Positions 1 to 7,020 of a stretch of 12,641 nt of DNA are shown here, piece after piece. The notes below the pieces were generated by a model, which was given only the letters and a program-made list of their open reading frames with translations, had not been told where the DNA came from and did not search any database. The stretch is from Hermodarchaeum sp048939595. GTDB lineage: Archaea > Asgardarchaeota > Hermodarchaeia > Hermodarchaeales > Hermodarchaeaceae. Position 1 is the stretch's first letter. Each line of letters opens with the position of its first letter. The position numbers were made by a program, and so were the translations under genes. The DNA lies in assembly GCA_048939595.1 (NCBI GenBank), contig JBHLPI010000059.1, positions 1 to 12,641 of the forward strand. Direction: 5' to 3'.

Positions 1-1
1 A

Positions 2-375
2 TATTTCATTATACAGTTTGGTCTGGTGTTAGTAATTTATTTCATTGCCGTGATTCTTGGAAGCCTATTCTCTGTTTTATGGTTACGATGGCGATCCCAG
101 CCTTAAGTTCACCAAGCTGGGCGAATAGCGACAGGCGTATTTGGAATTGGTTTTACGGGAGTTCTACCGGGGTTCTTCGTTTTTATTGCAGAGCTAATTG
201 TGAAAAACATGCATCGAAGGATGATAATTCCATTTAGAGTGATCGCCAAGGTAGAGTACACGAAAAGTCAAAGGAAATCTGCCAATTCTGTGGAAGTAAA
301 GTACTGGATCCGCAAACCACGTATTGTCCACGGTGTGGGGTATTCCTTGAGGGAGGGAACGAAACCCACGAATAA
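2..375 (+). pseudogene. Broken membrane protein with C-terminal zinc ribbon (3' part)
   Basis: Frame 2 reads from the window edge through a hydrophobic helix (about residues 3-28), meets a TAA at 104-106, then continues in the same frame into a second helix (roughly 137-202). From about 238 the coding signal moves to frame 1, which encodes a clear zinc ribbon: CQFCG at 280-294 and YCPRCG just after, ending at TAA 373-375. The frame-1 segment has no ATG, GTG or TTG of its own between the preceding stop (235-237) and the first cysteine pair, so it cannot easily be a separate gene. The simplest reading is one gene for a two-helix membrane protein with a cytoplasmic zinc ribbon, broken by a nonsense codon and one frameshift between about 238 and 279. 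Assembly errors could give the same picture. Its 5' part lies outside the window. Family and function are not recognised. Confidence 0.5.
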
Positions 376-381
376 GGGTAC

Positions 382-924
382 TTAGCGTTTTTCATTGGAG
401 CGACGGTTGAGATTGAGTCCAAGAACTTTAAAGACATCTGCTACCCTGACAAGGGTGTTGACGCAGCCATCTCGAAAGAGAAGGATGGCACGACCAACAA
501 TGCCGAGTTTTTTGAGGAGGAGTCCGCCAAGGAGGGCTTCTTTTTCACAAGCAATGCCTAGGATGGCATGAGGTTTACTGAAGTCGATGATTTTCTGGAC
601 CATGCTGCCACCTGGCAGGATATAGACACCTTTGTAGCCAAGTTTTTCTGCGGCCTCAGTGATGAGGTGTACTTGGCATTCGGGGTTGCAGTGTTGGCAG
701 ACGTAGCCGTGTTCACCGAGAGGGGCTTTACAATCGGGTTCGCGAAGACACTGGGGAACAAAGACAATTCGCTCTTCAGGAGGCACATGCTGGAACTCGT
801 CTAGGTTTTCTTGGTTCATCTTCTGGATGTAGGCTTGGATGACTTCTTTCTCGGTGCATCCATTCTTTTTGGCTTCGGCTTTGATTCGATTCAAGACTTC
901 GAGTTCAAGTGCAGAATCAACCAT
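382..924 (-). CDS. DUF116 family cysteine-rich protein
   Basis: A 180-residue protein matching the DUF116 family, which occurs in archaea and anaerobic bacteria and has no established function. Visible marks are the VPQCLREPDCKAPLGEHGYVC segment (about 57-76), a CxxC...C cluster (C76, C79, C83), a PGGS turn near 104-107, a GIAC motif at C126 and RDGCVNT at C154. The conserved cysteines suggest metal or Fe-S binding (inference). The ATG at 924 is preferred over an upstream in-frame ATG at 987 because the longer version would cover the palindromic TATA at 986-993 and its extra residues look unconserved. The gene is divergent from the EamA transporter and ends 7 bases from the stop of the broken gene, which runs toward it. 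The N-terminal 50 residues are charged and helical, and no membrane segment is seen. Confidence 0.85.
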   Translation of the reverse strand: MVDSALELEVLNRIKAEAKKNGCTEKEVIQAYIQKMNQENLDEFQHVPPEERIVFVPQCLREPDCKAPLGEHGYVCQHCNPECQVHLITEAAEKLGYKGVYILPGGSMVQKIIDFSKPHAILGIACEKEALLGGLLLKKLGIVGRAILLFRDGCVNTLVRVADVFKVLGLNLNRRSNEKR

Positions 925-984
925 AAATAGGAACTCCAAGCGTGAGGAAAGGGTGCGGGGTGATTCTACACAGTGCCTGTACAC

Positions 985-994
985 CATATATATG
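985..994. promoter_or_regulatory. Palindromic TATA box shared by DUF116 and EamA genes
   Basis: CATATATATG is a perfect 10-base palindrome in the gap between two divergent starts. It lies about 62 bases from the DUF116 ATG and about 40 bases from the EamA ATG, so one TBP-binding element could serve both directions with leaders of roughly 35 and 20 bases. Transcription starts are inferred from the usual archaeal spacing of about 25 bases. Confidence 0.5.
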
Positions 995-1032
995 TATCAG
1001 TAGTGCCAGTGAAATTTCTTCAAGTGAGAGTC

Positions 1033-1956
1033 ATGGACGACGAACATTTGGGAACCATTTTCATTCTCATCGGTCTTATTGTGTACGGAGTCCATCCAGT
1101 GGTAGTTGAAGTGGGAGGACTGTTGGTTGCCCCACTTGTGTTTGCAGCCATTGCGGCTCTCATTGCTGGTTTTATCGCTCTTCTATTTGCGAGGCGATCT
1201 ACCCCACCGATTAGTCGTGCTATATCGCGAGAGGATTTACGACGAGTCATTATGGCAGGAGTCCTGGGTACGTTTTTAGCATTTACATGCCTTTTCATCG
1301 GGTTGCAGTTAACAAGCTCAAACAATGCCGCAATTATTCTTAGATCAGAACTCGTCTTCGCGTTAGCCTTTAGCTATTTCTTTTTAAATGAGACAATCTC
1401 TCGGCGCCAACTAGCGTGGATGATGCTAATGGTGTTAGGCGTGTTATTGGTAGTGGTTACTAGCCAGATGACGATTTTAGGAGTCGGTGATATTCTCCTC
1501 CTAATCACCCCTATGGCGTGGGCAGCAGGTCATACCTTCGCTAAACCAGCGCTAAAACGGATTTCTTCCTGGACTGCAGTAGCATACCGAAACCTCATTG
1601 GAGGATCGCTACTATTAATCCTAGCAATATGCGCGATGTTATTTCCGCTACTCTCTTCACCAATTTTCTATTTGGCAAATCTGCCATTCGTCTTCATTAT
1701 AATCGTTGTTGAAGGCGTGATTATCCTTTTGGCACACGGTCTATGGTATGAAGGAATTCGACGGATAAATCTGGGAAAAGCTACTGCTCTAATAGCCCCT
1801 GCACCGCTAGTAACCTTTGCCTTGTATGCAATTGTTTTTCGGATTCCACCCACACCCTGGCAACTCATCGGAGCTCTGTTGGTGATTGTCGCCACAATTC
1901 TCCTTGCCCGAGAAGTGAGCCTTCGCCGGGAACGCGCTACACTTGAGCCCATTTAA
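1033..1956 (+). CDS. EamA/DMT family transporter
   Basis: A 307-residue integral membrane protein of the drug/metabolite transporter superfamily with about ten hydrophobic helices in two EamA repeats (roughly residues 6-145 and 150-292). The end of the first repeat shows the typical RSELVFALAFSYFFLNE segment (104-120), where the glutamate-bearing helix is followed by a short loop and an SRRQ-type stretch. Such proteins export amino acids, metabolites or drugs across the cytoplasmic membrane; the substrate cannot be read from sequence. The ATG at 1033 is preferred to one at 973 because the upstream version would overlap the TATA element and add a non-membrane stretch; a GTGAG sits a few bases before 1033. 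The next gene on the same strand starts within 80 bases, so co-transcription is possible. Confidence 0.9.
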   Translation: MDDEHLGTIFILIGLIVYGVHPVVVEVGGLLVAPLVFAAIAALIAGFIALLFARRSTPPISRAISREDLRRVIMAGVLGTFLAFTCLFIGLQLTSSNNAAIILRSELVFALAFSYFFLNETISRRQLAWMMLMVLGVLLVVVTSQMTILGVGDILLLITPMAWAAGHTFAKPALKRISSWTAVAYRNLIGGSLLLILAICAMLFPLLSSPIFYLANLPFVFIIIVVEGVIILLAHGLWYEGIRRINLGKATALIAPAPLVTFALYAIVFRIPPTPWQLIGALLVIVATILLAREVSLRRERATLEPI

Positions 1957-2034
1957 CTAAAGCACCTAAATTAGAATGTGCTCCAACAATCACATCTAAA
2001 AACCCCCGGCAGAGAGAGGGTCGAGGTGGTTTCA

Positions 2035-3981
2035 TTGGATAAGGAACCGAAAACAGTCCCATTAGAATCGTTGTTATCAGCTCGCCGAATTCTAACCCCA
2101 CAACTGGTCAATGACCGGATTTATTTCATTAGCGACATGAGTGGCATGTATAGTCTCTTTGCGATGAACAAGGAAGGCAGTATTCCAGAGCCACTCCTTC
2201 CGCGTGGACTTGCGCTCCAGAACCCGCATCTTCTTGGGGGGTATAACTTTCGCGTCGTTCCCTCACTTGATAAAATACTCGTAATGGTGGATAAGGATGG
2301 TGATGAAAACTATCAACCCTGTTTCATCCCAATTTCGGGGGGAGTGCCCGAACCGATTTTTGGCGACCGATACGCTGGGCAACAACTACTATTTCTTGAA
2401 TTTGATCCTAAAATGAACATGGCATATTTTCTCATCGATGACCGGAAAACTCCTAACCAAGAAACAATCAAAGTTGACCTTAAGACACTCGGAGTGAACT
2501 CCTTGGGCACGAGCATTTATGGAAACTTTTGCGTGGGATACAACTCAACGCATGAAAAAGTTCTCCTCGGTGACACCTACACAGCAAACGATGATGTCCT
2601 CTTCATCTGGATGAAAGGCGATAAGGAACGCTCTCTGTTATATGGCACACCTATTGAAGTCCGAGAGAAGGGGAAAGAGTATCCGCTTACAGGATTTGGA
2701 CGATGCCACTTCATTCAAAACGATTCTGCCCTTATCTTTAGAACGACCCTACATGATGATAAAGGAGGCATCGGGTTTCTCGAATTAGCTAATTCGGATA
2801 CTATTCATCCAGTGAAAGTGAATGGGATTCAGCACAAAGGAATTGGCCAATTGAATTGGATTCGACGGATTCACGGTCAATTGTACCTGATAGGTTTCAA
2901 TATTGATGGGTGTAGTTGGGTCTATCAAGCGGTATTGGATGAGACGACGACACCACCCCAATTTCATCTAAAGGAGGTCCTGATTGGAAAAGCGCCGTTA
3001 GACGGCGGCGTTGAATTGGGTATCGATGAATCAATAACGGAGGAGAAAGGTAAGGTGAGCATCGAGTACATCACTGCATTCACGACGGCAACGTCTCCTT
3101 CACAGTTGGTGTTAATTAATCCAGAGAGCAACGAAGTGTCTCAACTCTCGAATGAACGCATCCTTGGCATAGACCAAAAATTCCTAGCACCCGGAGAAGA
3201 TGCCAGCTTCAAAAGCTTTGATGGCCTTCAGATTTCAGCCCGGCTTTACCTACCGTCACATGAACTTGGTTACGCAAAACCGTATCCATTGATTCTATAT
3301 GTGCACGGGGGGCCCCAAAGTCAAGAACGCCCAGACTTCACTTGGTTTTCCATGCCTCTCATCCAATACTTCACACTGAACGGATTTGCAGTGTTTGTCC
3401 CCAATGTCAGAGGGAGCACAGGGTATGGTCAAACCTATATGAAATTGGTTGACCACGACTGGGGAGGAAATGATGCAAAAGACCACATCGAGGGATTAAA
3501 GCACCTTGAAACGGATCCACGTATTGATTCTACTCGGCGTGCCGTTGTTGGTCGTAGCTACGGTGGCTATATGACATTGTGGTTGTCAGCCAACTATCCA
3601 GAATATTGGCAAGCCTCCTGTGATATGTTTGGTCCCTACAACCTCTTTAGCTTCCTTGAACGTCTCCCCGAAACCTGGCAAACCTACTTCCATCAATCAT
3701 TAGGACACCCAGAGAAGGATAAAGACTTCTTAACTGAACGCTCACCTGCGACCCACTTCTATAAAGTCAAAGCGCCCATGCTCATCATTCAAGGGCGAAA
3801 TGACCCACGAGTTGTTGAAGCTGAATCCGCCGATGTAGTTCGCCAGCTTGAAAAACAGGGGGTTGAAGTTGAATACATAGTGTTCGATGATGAAGGTCAT
3901 GGATTTGGAAAAGTTCCGAATCTGATTAAAGCGTACAAGAGCATTGTGGCGTTCTTCAGGAAGCATCTTATGAAGCAATAA
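2035..3981 (+). CDS. S9 family serine peptidase (prolyl oligopeptidase / acylaminoacyl-peptidase type)
   Basis: A protein of 648 residues from TTG 2035 (667 from GTG 1978). An N-terminal beta-propeller-like region (about 20-410) with SDMSG- and DKDGDEN-like blade motifs is followed by an alpha/beta hydrolase domain (about 415-648). The hydrolase shows the oxyanion HGGP at 424-427, the nucleophile GRSYGGY with Ser508, the acid Asp590 in GRNDPRV, and His622 in EGHGFG, so the triad is complete. S9 enzymes cleave short peptides or acylated N-termini; exact specificity is unknown. No signal peptide is seen, so a cytoplasmic role in peptide turnover is likely. TTG 2035 is chosen because GAGGTGG lies 5 bases upstream; the GTG at 1978 and another at 2026 have poorer sites. 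Confidence 0.92.
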   Translation: MDKEPKTVPLESLLSARRILTPQLVNDRIYFISDMSGMYSLFAMNKEGSIPEPLLPRGLALQNPHLLGGYNFRVVPSLDKILVMVDKDGDENYQPCFIPISGGVPEPIFGDRYAGQQLLFLEFDPKMNMAYFLIDDRKTPNQETIKVDLKTLGVNSLGTSIYGNFCVGYNSTHEKVLLGDTYTANDDVLFIWMKGDKERSLLYGTPIEVREKGKEYPLTGFGRCHFIQNDSALIFRTTLHDDKGGIGFLELANSDTIHPVKVNGIQHKGIGQLNWIRRIHGQLYLIGFNIDGCSWVYQAVLDETTTPPQFHLKEVLIGKAPLDGGVELGIDESITEEKGKVSIEYITAFTTATSPSQLVLINPESNEVSQLSNERILGIDQKFLAPGEDASFKSFDGLQISARLYLPSHELGYAKPYPLILYVHGGPQSQERPDFTWFSMPLIQYFTLNGFAVFVPNVRGSTGYGQTYMKLVDHDWGGNDAKDHIEGLKHLETDPRIDSTRRAVVGRSYGGYMTLWLSANYPEYWQASCDMFGPYNLFSFLERLPETWQTYFHQSLGHPEKDKDFLTERSPATHFYKVKAPMLIIQGRNDPRVVEAESADVVRQLEKQGVEVEYIVFDDEGHGFGKVPNLIKAYKSIVAFFRKHLMKQ

Positions 3982-4054
3982 GGCACTGTGGTGGGTGTCG
4001 ATTCGCTTTAAGTCATTCGACAATTAACGATATTTCTGGTTAAGCAACGACAAG

Positions 4055-4063
4055 GTTTATAAC
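4055..4063 (+). promoter_or_regulatory. TATA box upstream of DUF92 gene
   Basis: AAGGTTTATAAC is a good archaeal BRE/TATA pair. The expected transcription start near 4085 gives a leader of about 85 bases before the ATG at 4172. A weaker AT-rich stretch at 4135-4144 could serve as a second promoter with an almost leaderless transcript. Confidence 0.5.
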
Positions 4064-4080
4064 GGAAGGCAATACCAGCA

Positions 4081-4099
4081 CGAATTCAGAACCGAATTC
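4081..4099. repeat. CGAATTC direct repeat at the expected DUF92 transcription start
   Basis: CGAATTC occurs at 4081-4087 and again at 4093-4099, a 12-base period. Because GAATTC is itself palindromic, the pair also forms an inverted repeat with a 6-base loop. It overlaps the predicted start site, where an operator would be placed, but chance is not excluded. Confidence 0.25.
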
Positions 4100-4171
4100 C
4101 TTGGAATCTATTCCCTAGCGTATCTAACCGTTTGTAATTATTCACTGAAAAACGGAATAAGTTGACTTCCC

Positions 4172-5125
4172 ATGGTATTGCTGGATCCATTAAGTGTGCT
4201 AATTGCCCTGGTCATTATGGGCTTCTTAGCGGTTATTGCGTTCAAGGGAAAAATCGTCACCAAGTCTGGACTCGTTGCCGCGTTTTTCCTAGGCATCGCC
4301 ATTTGGTTCCTGACTTCATGGACCTGGTTTTTAATTCTGCTGATCTTCTTTATCGTCACAGCCCAATTCACTCATTATAAGTATACGGTTAAACGCCAGC
4401 ATGGTGCAGCCCAAGAAAAAGGTGGGGCCCGTGATTGGTCCCATGTTCTTGCTAATGGAGGGCTACCGCTTAGCATCGTTTTAATTGGTGTTCTAACAAT
4501 TCTGATATTTGGTCAAGTCGATGCCTATGGGCGAATCGAAGTGGGATTTGGTCAAATGACGATACCCGCGTCTCTTATTATGGCTGTCTCCTTTGTTGCA
4601 TTTTTAGGTGCTGTAGCCACCGCAACAGCAGATACTTTGGCTACCGAAATCGGGTTACTAAATCCCCTTCCACCTCGACTGATTACGAATCCAAGAAAAG
4701 TTGTCGCACCTGGAACATCAGGAGGAGTCTCGGTTGCTGGAGAACTAGCGACCGTGCTGGGCACTTTGCTAATCGGTGGAATAGCTGCACTTCTTGCCGC
4801 ACCATTCTGGATACATCTCTACGGAACCACAATGATGCCGGAACTAGCTGGTATTGCTCCCGTGACCTTTGTGCTAGTGGCAATGGTGGGGGGTATTATT
4901 GGATGCACAGTTGACAGCATATTGGGTGCAACTCTTCAAGGCCACTGGACTTGTAACGTATGTAGCAAGTTGACTGAGAAGAAAATGCATTGTGGAGAAA
5001 AATCGACTCATCTTCGTGGAAACCGATTCCTCGACAACCACATGGTCAACCTAGTAAGTTGCCTTGTAGGTGCGTTCGTCGCTATTGGACTGTTTTTAGT
5101 CCTACTTGGTATTGGTTTTGCTTAG
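4172..5125 (+). CDS. DUF92 (TMEM19/VTE6-like) integral membrane protein
   Basis: A 317-residue polytopic membrane protein of the DUF92 family (Pfam family that includes TMEM19 and plant VTE6, a phytyl-phosphate kinase). Diagnostic stretches are RDWSHVLANGG (88-97), ATATADTLATEIG (149-161), PGTSGGVS (180-187), the CTVDSILGATLQG motif (245-257), and the C-terminal CNVC...HCG...LDNH set (C261, C264, C274, H290) before the last helix. By homology with VTE6 it might phosphorylate an isoprenyl phosphate, for example in recycling geranylgeraniol for archaeal lipids; that activity is inference, since most family members are untested. It has its own promoter, and no obvious operon partner lies on its strand. 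Confidence 0.88.
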   Translation: MVLLDPLSVLIALVIMGFLAVIAFKGKIVTKSGLVAAFFLGIAIWFLTSWTWFLILLIFFIVTAQFTHYKYTVKRQHGAAQEKGGARDWSHVLANGGLPLSIVLIGVLTILIFGQVDAYGRIEVGFGQMTIPASLIMAVSFVAFLGAVATATADTLATEIGLLNPLPPRLITNPRKVVAPGTSGGVSVAGELATVLGTLLIGGIAALLAAPFWIHLYGTTMMPELAGIAPVTFVLVAMVGGIIGCTVDSILGATLQGHWTCNVCSKLTEKKMHCGEKSTHLRGNRFLDNHMVNLVSCLVGAFVAIGLFLVLLGIGFA

Positions 5126-5185
5126 ATAAGTCATGAGCAACTTGGATTTGAGTGCCTGAGAAGATTAGAAATGGACTTTGCTAAG

Positions 5186-5200
5186 TGCTTTTTTGATATC
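5186..5200 (+). terminator. Oligo-T terminator after DUF92 gene
   Basis: A run of six T at about 5189-5194 lies 64 bases after the DUF92 stop and before the convergent phosphoribosyltransferase stop. Archaeal RNA polymerase terminates on such T-runs without needing a hairpin; no strong stem is seen. Confidence 0.35.
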
Positions 5201-5212
5201 TGAAGAGAACCA

Positions 5213-5878
5213 CTAGCCCATGCGAATATTATCTAAATCATCGATGTTGAGTTTCCCAATACGACCAGCCGTAAGAAGGACCTGCTCAAGTTCCTTTGGA
5301 TCTACAGTAAGGGTGAAGTGTTGCTTTAGCCCAGCAAGAATGTCGCGAGTACTCATTGTGCGGTTCTTGTCACCGTCGAAGAGCTTGATTGTCAGATTCC
5401 GTAAATCTTCGAAGCGATTCCAGAACCAAATGAACCACACCCACTCACTTTGTTTAACGGAATAATAGTCGGGTTCATGTTCAGAAACAGTGAGGTAGAG
5501 CATTACTGCGGTTTTCGCTTCTTTTGCGCCAAGGTCTTTGACATAGTGGAGAGTTTGGACCGCTGATCGCCCGGTGTCCACAATATCATCAATGATGAGC
5601 ACTCGTTTTCCCTTAACAGGTAGTTGTGATTTCACGGGAATGGTTGCATCTTCTTGATGTTCAGCCGTGGTATCGAGCCAGTGTTCAACTTTGAGAGCAT
5701 ACAAATTAGAGTTACCCATAAAATCGGAGATGAGGCGTCCAGGCACAAATCCACTCCTTGCGATAGCTAGTAGAAGATCGGGTTTGTATCCTGAGTCGGT
5801 GACTTTGAAGGCTAGGGTCTTCGACATATCATAGATTTCTTGGAAATCCACGAATTGACATTTTATTGGTTCAACCAT
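5213..5878 (-). CDS. Purine-type phosphoribosyltransferase with C-terminal extension
   Basis: A 221-residue protein whose core (about 10-165) is a type I phosphoribosyltransferase. The PRPP-binding loop VLIIDDIVDTGRS sits at 93-105, an AIARSGFVPGRLISD segment near 38-52 is typical of archaeal hypoxanthine/xanthine-guanine enzymes, and EPDYYS...WVWFIW at 135-151 matches the aromatic region that closes over the base. It should transfer a purine base to PRPP to give a nucleotide in salvage; which base is not certain. About 50 residues after 172 form an extra helical tail with no recognised domain. ATG 5878 is chosen because GAGGAG lies 9 bases upstream; longer versions run into the coding end of the gene at 5938-6945. 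That gene lies 59 bases upstream on the same strand, so an operon is likely. Confidence 0.85.
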   Translation of the reverse strand: MVEPIKCQFVDFQEIYDMSKTLAFKVTDSGYKPDLLLAIARSGFVPGRLISDFMGNSNLYALKVEHWLDTTAEHQEDATIPVKSQLPVKGKRVLIIDDIVDTGRSAVQTLHYVKDLGAKEAKTAVMLYLTVSEHEPDYYSVKQSEWVWFIWFWNRFEDLRNLTIKLFDGDKNRTMSTRDILAGLKQHFTLTVDPKELEQVLLTAGRIGKLNIDDLDNIRMG

Positions 5879-5937
5879 GAGGTTCAGCTCCTCGGGTGCA
5901 GGCACCTGCCCACAAGGCGACACTTCCATAAAAGTGT

Positions 5938-6945
5938 CTAGCCCTTCAGAGTGCCTGCGAAATGCTTGAGAACAAATAAGGCACGAAGTGTGATCCATTT
6001 TGACGGTTTTCCCTTTTGTTCGATGTCCTGCCAGAATTTTCCGTTGAAGGTATGTTTGAGTAACCATTTCCCATCAGATTGCTGAGCGTCAACAATACTC
6101 TTAACCGCATCCTCGACTCGAGGATCTCTTATATTGAGACGGGTTAGGGTGCTTAGCACATCAAGGATGTCTGAGTTGTAAAAGAGTGGAAACCCAAAAC
6201 GCTTCCATCCCGCCTTTTCCTTGCGGTTCCCATCGGAATCCCGAAGATATTTGTGAATTTGGTTTTCTAAAATGACCTCAACAACCTGGTCAATGATGTT
6301 CTTTATCTTGGGAGACCGATGAGTCTCGGGAAAGACAGAGAAGGCTTTGAGAACTTTGCATAGCCCCATATAGCAAGACGCAGGAAAGACAGCGTCTGGA
6401 TTGATGGGGTAGGCTCGGCATTTCCAGCCCCTTTCTTCCGGATTGAAATGATCGATGAGGAATTGAATAGTTTTCTGAGTTCGCGAATCACTTAGATAGT
6501 CGAAATGGGCAAGATAATACAAAATGTTGGCGTCCAGACAGCAAGTGTCGGAAATGGTACTTGCGTAACCACGTGAGGTCTTTGGGAGTGTTGTGTTGAA
6601 GTGCCCAGAGTTGAGTTGGAATCGAAAGAGATGTTCGACGCCTTTTTCGATTGGGGGTATCCGAGGAGTACCTAATTCCGCTAGAATGAGGAGGGTGTGG
6701 GTTGTGGCTGTATATTTGTGAGCGTAAATGTTCTGAGGAAGGTCCCAATAACCTTCTGGAGTTTGTGCACCAAAAATTGCTTTTACAACCGGTGAATTCA
6801 GAATTGCTTTCTGAGTAGCTTGAACCTCAGCACTGGTTCGTGTTTTGTCTTTGAGAAGGAGGAGAGTCCAGAAACGGACACTCGGATTAGTAGGGTCAAG
6901 AAGCCACTCTATAACTTCAGGTTGAGCCAGGGTCAGATAATTCAT
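5938..6945 (-). CDS. Terpene-cyclase/prenyltransferase-fold repeat protein
   Basis: A 335-residue soluble protein with alpha/alpha-toroid repeats like those of squalene cyclases and protein prenyltransferase beta subunits. QW-like motifs appear at QTPEGYW (61-67), QLNSGHF (110-116) and QQSDGKW (288-294), and the C-terminus shows the conserved FNGKFWQDIEQKGKPSKW stretch (300-317) of a widespread family that databases often label wrongly as nitrogen-fixation protein. There is no DxDD catalytic motif and no evident Zn-ligand set of prenyltransferases, so a true cyclase role is not supported. A cysteine pair, DTCC, lies at 133-136. The ATG at 6945 has no clear ribosome site and sits about 25 bases from an AT-rich box, suggesting a leaderless message. 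It is followed by the phosphoribosyltransferase gene. Confidence 0.8.
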   Translation of the reverse strand: MNYLTLAQPEVIEWLLDPTNPSVRFWTLLLLKDKTRTSAEVQATQKAILNSPVVKAIFGAQTPEGYWDLPQNIYAHKYTATTHTLLILAELGTPRIPPIEKGVEHLFRFQLNSGHFNTTLPKTSRGYASTISDTCCLDANILYYLAHFDYLSDSRTQKTIQFLIDHFNPEERGWKCRAYPINPDAVFPASCYMGLCKVLKAFSVFPETHRSPKIKNIIDQVVEVILENQIHKYLRDSDGNRKEKAGWKRFGFPLFYNSDILDVLSTLTRLNIRDPRVEDAVKSIVDAQQSDGKWLLKHTFNGKFWQDIEQKGKPSKWITLRALFVLKHFAGTLKG

Positions 6946-6967
6946 AACATAAGATTAGAGATAGATT

Positions 6968-6998
6968 GCTAAAAAGGTTGAAGAAATGGACCTTCAAC
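6968..6998 (-). terminator. Hairpin plus T-run after MTA phosphorylase gene
   Basis: Read on the minus strand, GTTGAAG and CTTCAAC (6992-6998 and 6977-6983) form a perfect 7-base stem around an 8-base loop, followed by CC and a run of five T. This is an intrinsic-terminator-like element 23 bases after the MTA phosphorylase stop. The same T-run (TTTTTAG) lies about 25 bases before the ATG of the next gene and may double as its TATA element. Confidence 0.5.
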
Positions 6999-7020
6999 TC
7001 ATGTGATTTTGTTTAGTGGT

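Noticed and set aside
568..804. 78-residue open frame on the plus strand
   Set aside because: Antisense of the DUF116 gene, with no ribosome site and no family features.
3996..4022. TGTCGA/TCGACA inverted repeat after the S9 peptidase
   Set aside because: Only a 6-base stem with a 15-base loop and no T-run; not strong enough to call a terminator.
5879..6067. N-terminal extension of the phosphoribosyltransferase (-)
   Set aside because: It overlaps the coding end of the cyclase-fold gene, and the GAGGAG ribosome site points to ATG 5878. A CxxC near its start (around 5980) is most likely a chance reading.
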